Made by a program: the position numbers and the translations under genes. A stretch of 64,000 bases of DNA from Clitoria ternatea (taxonomy: Eukaryota > Streptophyta > Magnoliopsida > Fabales > Fabaceae), in the NCBI GenBank assembly GCA_037962975.1, contig CM075675.1:43012501-43076500 (forward strand), written 5' to 3'. Of this stretch, positions 55,580-64,000 are shown piece by piece. Below the pieces are notes generated by a model. The model was not told the DNA's origin. It did no database searches and was given only the letters and a program-made list of their open reading frames with translations. Positions within the stretch are counted from its first letter, which is position 1; every line of letters starts with the position of its first letter.

Positions 55580-57151
55580 TGTTTGGCCCGACGGCGACTC
55601 AGCGGTTCTTTCCCACCGCCGGACTTTTTGTCAATTGGCAAGCGCACCAATTCGTTTGTAGTTTTCAAAATTTAGATATCGTTCCACTGGGATTGAAAGT
55701 CCAATAACAACAGTAATTGTCTACTTACTATGGTAAATATGAAGGAAATTATAAACAAAAGAATGATTTATATACAGTTTATACAATATTTACAAGATAG
55801 CATGGTTGAGTGATTCATGAGATAAGAAGAAAATAAAATCTATCTAAAAAGTTGAGTTGCAATCTAGAATAGGTAAGATACTTGAGATAAACACAGATAA
55901 ACAAATTATGTTGGAAATTGGATCCCTAATCTAGAATAACAATGAGGAACTCAAGACATGCATATTTAACCATCAAGTTTCATGTCATTGCAGCTTAAAA
56001 TCATTATAACCGATCCCTCATGATATAAATTCTAAGAATTCACCGTAAAGTCCGATCCCTCGTGAGCTTTCTCAGTAAAAACTTGCATTAAGACCTGGCC
56101 TTATGGCAACAATGGTTAACAACCCCTATAGAATTGAGATACCAAGGGTATTCCAACTTTTTACTTTCGTCAAAACAAGTTTCAATACGGCATAAATAAT
56201 CATTCTCCCGTTTGACATTTATACTAATAAAACCAGTTTCGATACACATGAAAATCATTCTCCCGTTTGACGTTCATATTAATAAAAGGTTGAAATACTA
56301 ACATGGACTTGAATCATAAACATGCAGAGGTCGAATTCACAACATTATACTCAATAGATTAGTTCACCAATTCCAACATAAACAAATTAGTTACACATGG
56401 TAAAAGTAAAAACAACACTTACAGAGTTTGACATTACGAAGAAGACGATGGAAACTTCACGATACAACGATCACAATACACCGAAACACACTCAAGTATC
56501 TAGAAAACTATTCTAGAACTACAACTCACAAAAGAAAGTACTCAGAGTCGAGTACAAGAGAGAAGAGAAGAGAAGTGTATGGAATGGGATGCTATGAATG
56601 GTGTTGGATGGCCCTATTTATAGGGCTGAGCAAGGGTGCTGACGCTACGCGTCCCTGTGACGCTACGCGTCAGACCCCTGACTCAGCCTCCATTAAACAC
56701 TTGATAATGGCCACTTTCAATAATTAATCTTGATCATGCCTGGCCACTTGGACATGTTTCCATGAGTTTTTGGCCATTTATGCTGATTGGGGTGGCCCTT
56801 GGGCTGAGTGGGGTGCCCATTATTGAGTCCAAGTGGAGTGGTTGGCCAAAGTGGAGTGGTTGTTCACGCAGCACTGACGCTACGCGTGGCTGTGATGCGT
56901 AGCGTCAGACTCAAAAATAGCAGTTGATGCTACGCGTGGGGTGAGGCTACGCGTCAGATTCTCCAGTGTAATTTTCTCTTGATTTCTTAACTTTTTCACT
57001 GCAAAACTAGAGAAAATTGATCAAGGGCAGATTATTTCCAACAACACTCATTTATTGAATTTAAATCCTAATTTTCTAACAAATTAAACTAATTTTTATG
57101 ATTTTTATGAAATTTTTATTTAAGCTTTTATTGAAAATTTGAGGACTAACA
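55580..57151 (-). repeat. 5' LTR of the Athila-like element
   Basis: Same length as the other LTR, with about eight visible differences, nearly all transitions. The TATA box is at about 56613-56624 and the U3 motif clusters at 56636-56675 and 56872-56960. Confidence 0.93.
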
Positions 57152-57156
57152 ACACA
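57152..57156. repeat. Target-site duplication ACACA (right)
   Basis: Partner of 48129-48133. Confidence 0.8.
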
Positions 57157-57242
57157 CACAATCATGGTACAACGAAATACAATCAACCTTCATAAGACTA
57201 ACACAATCACTAGACCGACCCATACACCGGCTCTAGAAAGAA

Positions 57243-57256
57243 CCGCTCTGATACCA
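57243..57256 (-). other. Primer-binding site of the Tekay-like element
   Basis: Minus-strand TGGTATCAGAGCGG, complementary to the initiator tRNA-Met 3' end, 2 bp from the 5' LTR. Confidence 0.88.
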
Positions 57257-57258
57257 AG

Positions 57259-59711
57259 TGTAACATCCTAGGTTATTTTTGCATTTATTTTTATTCAATT
57301 GATTAAATCTTATGATAATTTTTTTTTTCTTTTCTTGAAAATTAATCGAGATTTAGTGAAATAGCATTTAGTTTTACTGACTTATTCAAGTGACAGCAGT
57401 CGCAGTCAAATTAAATAAATGAGATTTAGAAAGAAGAACAAGTTAATCTAAGCACAACGGATGGGGAAAAAGGGAATCAGGGCCTCCCGCTTGAGCGGGG
57501 CCCCTACTCGCTGAGCGAGATTCCGGACTCTCGCTTGAACGAGGTTTCTATTAGCTTGAGCGAATACCTTTCGCACATCGGATTGGGCAAAACATGCAAA
57601 CGGACTCCCGAAAAATCTCACCCTAAAAATGATTCTGTTAACCAAAGGGTTGTCATAGCTACCATGAGAGCATATGTAAATGACAGTGATGTATTTTAAA
57701 ATATAGATTTGCATCCGGTCCGGTCTTGGTTAAACACAACTAATAATAATGCTCGGAAGTTCTTATACACACATATAACTCTATAGAGAGTCACTCAAAG
57801 TCACTCGGACCCTGGCACCGATCTCCCCCTTGGCGCGACTCCATGGCTCCTTCCCCCTCCCTGTCACTGGTTACTAAAAAAAAAGGCAAGGGTGAGTGTT
57901 TGGCATTGTAATTAATATAGAATGAAACTTAACAAATATACATACATAATTATATATATACATCAAGCATCATTCGAAAGTAAGCACAGTTTACTCAACA
58001 AGTACATCATTTGCAATCGTCAAAGGGGTTAGCCCATACTTAACAAGATATCAATTTTTCACTCGGAAATCTATCAAATTACACATAGAAACACAGTGTA
58101 TTACATACGAAAACTATATTAACCCAACCAAGCAATTCCATCACATTCATCACAATCACCACTGACTCTCATACAATCTGACTCCTAGTATCCGGATACT
58201 AAAGGATTGACCTTCAGCTGGGGGTCCTACTTGACACCCCGTGAACCCTGCTTGGTTCACCGAGTCCTGCTTGACTCTCCACCTCGACCACTGGGTCCTA
58301 CTTGACCACTGGGTAGCTCAACTGGGCACGAAAACCACGGGAGCCGGAAATGAGGGGCTATCATATACCGTCGGCCATCCCACACCACATAGTCATTCAA
58401 CAATTTACCTTTCACATAATAATATTAATTCCTCATCACTCGGGTAGCCTGCTTGCTAACTCGACGTCACATAACACTGATCATTTCAACATTAGATATC
58501 ACAAGATCATAACATGATAAACTCAACCACACCCGATCCTCCACTAATTAATGTACCCAGTCACACATGCACAAGCATAAACACACAACTACGTTTAGCA
58601 ACATTTTCCTTAACCTGTTTACACTACCTCAATGACCTGAATAAGAAGCGAGTCCTATTCTAATTAATTATAACCCGAACACCCCCCTTACATTGGTTCC
58701 ACGCTTCGATAATCTGCTCTCTGTGTCGATTCCTTCCTCTGAGCACTGGTTTCGCAGTCTCAGCTCCGTCACTCAGTCTTCCGTTGCTTAACCTACTACC
58801 TACGGATCATAAAGTACAACTCGTCACTTCAACGCCCCTTAGTTCATGGACTGCATTTGGGCTCACACTCACCAGAGGAGTGGAGAACAGCCTCGAATAT
58901 AACCATGCATGGCCCTTAACCGCCAAAGAATAAAAGGGATAAGGGAATCACAATTGGAATGGATCAGTAGACTCACCTTGAAGCCTCGATCACAGGAATG
59001 GGATTCAGTTGAAGTTCAGATACAAATGGAGTCCCTCCCCAGCGCATGCAACTCAGCGTTAAGAGAGGAGAAAACGAAAGAGAAGGGACAGACCAGCAGC
59101 AGAGGTAACTCGCAAATAATGAAGAGGGAAGGAAGAGAATCTTCTTATATATATATAAAGCTCATGGGCAAGATCGTCTTTTCCTTTATTTTATTTGTAT
59201 TCTCCCTAAATTTTAATCAATTTCACCATATTAGACTATTTCATAGTTATCAAATCAATTACACTTATTTATTCCCTCAACGTTTAATTATTCACAATTC
59301 TCTAATACTTCGCAAGAGTATAGGCCCAATATGAATATCGGCCCCCCGGCGTCCTAGCTTAGTGTTCATACCTCGGAAATCCGAGCTACAACCTGAGAGG
59401 TCGGATATCTCATCCGTGCTCACCTCTTGGTTACCTACACCCGTTGTTTCAGTCATTATGAGGTTAATCCGGGCTATGACCCCGAGTGAGGCGCTCTCCT
59501 CACATCGGTTTGGACCAAACCACCTGGCCCTGTCCGCTCTTCTCTTACACTCCCGATCTTCAACTCCGCCTGCCCGCTCTTCTGAGACCGATCTCGACAC
59601 CGGCTTTCCCGTCTCTGGCTCAGACAGAACAAATATTAAATAAAACTTCTAAAACATTTACTAACATTTCCCATTTCTTATAATTCTCATTAAAACATCA
59701 GGGATGTTACA
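57259..59711 (-). repeat. 5' LTR of the Tekay-like element
   Basis: 2,453 bp; CA and TG ends and the TATA-like run at 59146-59160 as in the partner. It contains the CTCGCTTGAACGAG motif cluster at 57487-57560, in the U5 part close to the primer site. Confidence 0.93.
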
Positions 59712-59716
59712 AAATA
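59712..59716. repeat. Target-site duplication AAATA (right)
   Basis: Partner of 41097-41101. Confidence 0.88.
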
Positions 59717-61985
59717 CAACCTAAATATAATTTGTTTTCAAAAGTACTCAATTGTGTAATAAATTTTGAAAACAGTATTGTTAATAAAAAAAAGCGAGTA
59801 TGAGTTCTGAAGTGTTAAATAGTACCCTACCTTGAAAGCAAGCTACTCAATTTTTCTACAACATAATTTTGTCACATTAGCCATTTTTATAAGTCGTCAT
59901 CATTCTATCTTTACCATCAATTTTTTATACTCTTGTCTCACTTAAACAAACATTTTAAATTCTCATTAAACTTTGTAATGATCTCTTCATCTTTATTAAA
60001 ATTCATTAAACATATTTAAACTAAAAACAATAATAAAAAATGAACAACCAATTTCATATAGAAAAATAATAAAAACATGATGCACTCTCGATAGTCGTTA
60101 GCATTGTCAAAGCCCCTAACATTGTTACAACCTCCCCAGCACCAAACAAACCTAAATTGAAAAGTAAAATTTATTATTAGAATTTAAAAAAAAAATAAAA
60201 ACCCAATGTTAATTTATAAATAGCTAATTAATCACATTTTTGGTTCATTACAAAGGTAAGTTTAACTTTGTTTTGGTAAGTTTAAAATTTTGGACTTGAG
60301 TCTAGTATGTTTCAAAAATGTTTCATTTTAATTTAGTAAGTTCAAAAAAATTTACTTAAGTTTAGTACGTCTTAAAAATGTTAAGTTTGGTCCTATATGT
60401 TTTTAAAATATTCCAATTTGGAGCTATGGTACGATAAAAAAAATGTTGCTGACATATATGTTGAAGTAAAGGATGGAGGAAGAAGACATGATTTTAAAAC
60501 TATCAAAAAGTTTGCTTGAAGCAATGAGGGAAAACATCTCCCCACTACCCATGCTAGTAGGGACAAGGTATCGTTATCTTAAATTTATATATTAGGTCTA
60601 ACTCAATTCTAAAAGTTAGCTTATAAAATGACAATTACTCTCCCTATATATCATTAATTAGTTATATATCTAGGCAAAAGATAGCTCATATGATTATGAT
60701 TCCTCTTACCTTATATATTATTAATGGGTCATATCTATAATCAAATTCAAAATAAGATATTCAATGCAATGTTAAGGTTACTAGTACTAATGTCACGCCC
60801 TAATTCCAGATTCACTCTCTTGTTTTATTTAGTTACTGCATCACAAATAGTTTAGTGTGTGATAATTCATTCAAAATATATCTGCATCACAAAAATTCTT
60901 TTGTTTGCTTTTTGTAGTCGACCTTAATTTTGTTCAAAGATAAACAGCATGAATGCCCACTTGTTAATTTCAAAGAAAGAAAGAAAAAATGATAGTGTAA
61001 ATGATAAGTTTAAAACGTATCAAACAGCATACTAAACCAAATTGAATAAATAAAACTTATGAAACAACACGAACACTTTTAAAACTACCAGACTTAAGTG
61101 CACTACTGGAAAACTAATTTTGTGACAAAAATCGTCATTCATCATCATTAATTATCAAGTTCCTCTTATGTTGTAGTCATAATTGTGAATTTTGCAACAC
61201 TAATATAATAACATAAAAATTATCCATTCGCCTAACCCATCAACATAAGATATCACAATCAAAGTTTACCCCACCCCGGTTTTTTCCTCTCTTGGCCCTT
61301 ATTCTTTTTCCTGCTGTCGTCATTTCAAATGACCAAAAAGCATAGAAAGGAGTCACGATTGTGTTAAATTTTTTGTCAGAAAAATACATTTTCTAGTAAC
61401 AATGAAAATTTTAAGCTTACCAGACCAAAATAAAATAAAACGTGTCGTTATTCCTGAGATACCACAATAAAAAAACATTCCTCTTTTCAAAAAATGGCAT
61501 ATCATCCCTTCAATACAATAGTAGTTTTTTACACGAGGCATGCAACGACCCAATATTATTTTATTTTTGTCGCTAACTGCTTGCAAGAATAATAAATAAA
61601 TAAAGTTAGTGGCTTCTACGCACATCTTACAATAAAATAAAACAATGATGGGACTTCACCTTATGGAATATGCAAAAAAATATACATAAATACTACAAGG
61701 AGGGACCACAACCACAGGTCACTTTCTATAGTGGCCTAGTTGATGAGTCCCGTTTGGCTCCGCTTTCCTTCTATCCCAAATACCAAATTCCAATAATGAC
61801 ACAACCCCTTCAACTTCAAGCCAGATCCTTCTCAACAAAACCATGGATTGGTGTGTATTTGACTTCAATTCAACCCTTTTGGTCATGCTCACATAAATCC
61901 AACCTGAAGCCATCATTAGTGAAATAAAATTTTTAAAAAAGGTAAATTATGCACTTAGGTCCTTGTATACCTCCTAATTCCCACA
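59717..61985. other. AT-rich intergenic DNA with degenerate repeats
   Basis: No gene. At about 60255-60420 there are two to three degenerate units built on TTTAGTAAGTT and AGTCTAGTATGTTTCAAAAATG. At 61101-61113 CACTACTGGAAAA resembles a CACTA-transposon terminus, but no inverted partner was found within the window. The last 300 bp probably include the 3' UTR of the transporter gene. Short frames on either strand at 61353-61927 have no recognisable content. Confidence 0.45.
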
Positions 61986-64000
61986 TCACGATCCACGACC
62001 AGTTTTTAACAATGCTTGGCGATCCTTAATTGTTCTGTCAAAAAGTCTATTTTCTGGAGTCTCAGCATAGCACACATAGTAACAACTCACACAGGCATGA
62101 GGCACTGCCATGGCAATCCTAGTCTGCAAAGTAAAAAAAAAATAATAATTGATCATGTTAAGACTTTCATCATCACATGCCCAATTATTCACCAGTGAAC
62201 TTAAAAAATTAATAAAGTGGTCAAATAAGGGGTACCAACCAAAAGGTATCCAATGATGAATGTGAGGAGGGAAAGGGTGGCTGTGAAACTATGTTGTACT
62301 TTATGTGTCCAAGCAGCCACAACAATGACACAAATAGAGCCACTGCAAACTCCTGTGAGGAAGCAAATTGAGCTGGTTATATCAGAGTCTACAATTGACA
62401 CCATGTCTTCCTTCTCAAATAGGGCCCAAGTGTCCTGAGATGCCATCACAAAACCTTTTCCATATGCTGCTATCTGTTGGGAAGAATTAAAATATGAGTT
62501 AATATTTGGCCTTAAACTATGTGTTAGTTGTGCTCAATGTGGTGTTGAATAAAGTTGAAGGAAGGACAACTTTTGAGAGGCACAGGCATTCAGATGGTGA
62601 TAGCTCTGTAACAACATTACCACAAGAGTAATTGTAACAACAAAATTTGAAACTTGGTAGGGACCATACAACAGATGAACCCAAAGAGTATCAGATAAAC
62701 CAAAAATGAAATATTGGGCTTGAAGATAAATCTGTGTGAAAAACACTACCCGTTAAAAATATTGAAACCAAAAAAATCAATTTTTGGAAAGTGAAAACCA
62801 TTAAACATATTGAATCCAAAAATATTTGTGAGAAAAAAAGAGAACCAACCATTAAGAAAGGTACCCAAGAAAACAACAAATGAATCCAAAGAGTATCAGA
62901 TAAACCAAAAACTTGAAGGCTTACAAGACAAATCTTAGTGTGAAGAAAAGTACCCATTAAAAAAAATTAAAACCAAAGTTAGTAGTTCGGATTCTGAAAC
63001 CATCTAAAGTTAAACATATTGATTATCACCTAAGGAAGAAAAACACAATTTTAATAACACTATTAGAAGATTATCAATTGACAATCATAAACCATCATAA
63101 GATTGTCTGAATCCCATAAAATGCAGCTATGAGTACTAATTGCTTATGTGTGCAATTACCTGCACATATGCCCAACTATTGCCATTTCTGAAAATTGATT
63201 CCATGACTCTCAAGCAACAATGGGCACAACAAAACATGAACTCATCTTCTCCTTCAAGCAAATTAAGTCCTCTGGCAACAATCCTCAGGGCTTCAATTGA
63301 CGGCACAAAGAGAGAGCCCAAACAAGCACTTCCGAGATTCTGGGTCAGTGCTCTGAGGAAGCAAAATTGAGTACTGGATTGCATTCCTCTCAGGTAATAC
63401 AAGGCAATAACCCTACTAACAGTGATGTTAACAATATTCCTCATTACCTCTGTGGTCCAAAGCAAACTCAACACTAATCCAGTGATGACCAAAGGGGGAA
63501 AGTAGAAGTTCAATGCTCCAATCACTGCCAAAATCCATAGAGATATCCACAAGAATCCAGCCCCAAGTACATGATAAGTTGGTTTGTTAAGGTCGGGGAA
63601 CTTGGACACAGGTTGAAGTGATAAAGTCAAGACCTTGCAACAAAACTTGATTCTATGACTAACCCAACAAGCATACAAGCCATTGCCAATTGCAAAGGCA
63701 ATGAAACAAACCCCAACACCATCAGTGGCAGGCCTTTGGAAGCAAATTAGGAGAATACCAGCAGCCAAAGAGATGAAAAAGGTGAACCAAAGTATGAAAT
63801 GAACCATGAAAGTGGGCCATTTCCTAATTGCCCCTTGCCAAATAAATGCAAGAATTATGCTCATAAAAGATGCAGCCTCCACTTGTGGGAAAAAATACTT
63901 GAGCACTTTTTTCTCTTTCCTCTTGGTGGATTCTGATTCCAGGATAAGCCCTTGAATCCCCTTGAACACCAGAAAACACACCAAAGCAAAAGCTAAAAGC
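61986..64000 (-). CDS. Choline-transporter-like (CTL) family membrane protein, C-terminal part
   Basis: Exons on the minus strand: 63160 to beyond 64000, 62240-62473, and 61986-62123 with the stop. Donor and acceptor pairs are GT...AG. The exon joins are in phase: YVQ to IAAYGKG, and GYLL to TRIAMA. The second exon is exactly 78 codons and the third 46 with the stop. The protein is multi-spanning. The first exon has several hydrophobic segments and the family stretch TVSRVIALYYLRGMQSS, then NLGSACLGSLFVP and LEGEDEFMFCCAHCCLRVME. The last exons give SDITSSICFLTGV and PHACVSCYYVCYAETPENRLFD. These mark the plasma-membrane choline transporter-like family (PF04515, PNS1/CTL-like), thought to act in choline or lipid-related transport and trafficking. 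Its 5' part is outside the window. The first exon is open through position 64000, so no start codon can be assigned. Confidence 0.9.
62124..62239 (-). other. Second transporter intron
   Basis: 116 bp, starting GTTGGTACC and ending in a T-rich stretch with CTTTGCAG in gene orientation. It joins GYLL to TRIAMA in phase 0. Confidence 0.8.
62474..63159 (-). other. Transporter intron with a diverged internal duplication
   Basis: 686 bp intron, GTAATTG to CCCAACAG in gene orientation. Two copies of a segment of about 80 bp containing AGAGTATCAGATAAACCAAA lie at about 62684-62760 and 62888-62965, roughly 205 bp apart. Both have matching GTGTGAA and ACCCATTAAAAA-like ends. It is non-coding. Confidence 0.75.

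Larger units (their letters stand above)
48134..57151 (-). mobile_element. Athila-like non-autonomous Ty3/gypsy element, nested
   Basis: The 9,018 bp element has two LTRs of 1,572 bp each, starting TGTTTGGCCC and ending GAGGACTAACA, and the TSD ACACA. The Athila-like assignment rests on four things. The primer site is TGGCGCCGTCGCCGGGGA. The 3' region holds CTCGAGGACGAGCAATGTCT followed by AAGTTGGGGGTATT. The gag and protease are of the Athila kind, and an ORF lies in the env position. Order on the minus strand: 5' LTR, PBS, gag, protease, env-position ORF, purine tract, 3' LTR. No RT, RNase H or integrase is present in the interval, so it must be moved in trans. About eight differences between the LTRs by eye make it the youngest insertion here. 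Confidence 0.88.
41102..59711 (-). mobile_element. Tekay/del-like chromovirus Ty3/gypsy element, split by a nested element
   Basis: LTRs of 2,454 and 2,453 bp (TGTAACATCC...GGGATGTTACA), TSD AAATA, tRNA-iMet primer site next to the right LTR and a purine tract next to the left LTR. It therefore runs on the minus strand with its 5' end at 59711. Without the nested Athila-like element it is about 9.6 kb. Its gag-pol has the gag-PR-RT-RNase H-integrase-chromodomain order of the chromovirus branch. By eye the LTRs differ at about two dozen positions (near 1%), mostly transitions. Gag and pol are each disrupted, so the copy is not autonomous. Confidence 0.93.

Noticed and set aside
59292..59643. 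Overlapping ORFs in the Tekay-like LTRs on both strands (also 43202-43487 and 42753-43178)
   Set aside because: They occur in the U3 and R regions of both LTRs, overlap on opposite strands and show no protein family features.
61101..61113. CACTA transposon
   Set aside because: Only one 13 bp terminus-like string was found. No inverted partner, TSD or transposase fragment was seen in the window.

Overview
This is a plant nuclear genome window, most likely from a papilionoid legume. It is AT-rich, has a large intronless CC-NB-LRR gene, an intron-split choline-transporter-like gene at the right edge, and long nested LTR retrotransposons. The legume assignment rests on the Ogre-type (Tat lineage) Ty3/gypsy element and on repeat families that I associate with Phaseoleae; it is an inference. 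No rRNA or tRNA gene, CRISPR array or bacterial feature was seen.

Layout. 1-5118: decayed retrotransposon-derived DNA with arrays of short GC-rich motifs and an AT microsatellite. 5124-24631: a complete 19.5 kb Ogre-like element on the plus strand, with 3.3 kb LTRs, the target-site duplication (TSD) CCATT, a tRNA-Arg-type primer site, an extra ORF1, gag-protease, a short intron, then RT-RNase H-archaeal RNase H-integrase. Its ORF1 is interrupted by a 1,064 bp Cassandra-type TRIM carrying 5S rRNA-like sequence (TSD GTGCT). The gag-pol frame is broken by nine stops and no frameshift. Each LTR also holds an intact 44-codon ORF behind its own TATA box. 24637-26719: older repeat debris and AT-rich DNA. 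26720-30460: an intact 1,246-residue CNL resistance gene. 30461-41101: AT-rich DNA with a MITE-like insertion, a 3.84 kb solo LTR (TSD CCTGA) and fragments of older LTRs. 41102-59711: a Tekay/del-like chromodomain Ty3/gypsy element on the minus strand (TSD AAATA). Nested in its 5' leader is a 9.0 kb Athila-like non-autonomous element (48134-57151, TSD ACACA) that keeps gag, protease and an open 435-codon ORF in the env position but has no RT or integrase. 59712-61985: gene-free AT-rich DNA. 61986-64000: the last three exons of a choline-transporter-like gene on the minus strand.

Only the NLR and the transporter look like ordinary host genes. The rest is a record of successive insertions. LTR pairs compared by eye differ by about 2% (Ogre single-copy part), 1% (Tekay-like) and 0.5% (nested Athila-like), which agrees with the nesting order. 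The observations most worth following are the LTR-borne micro-ORF, the arrays of 6-nt-arm inverted motifs that recur in unrelated LTR families, and the protein-coding but non-autonomous Athila-like element whose env-position ORF sits directly behind a splice-acceptor-like site.
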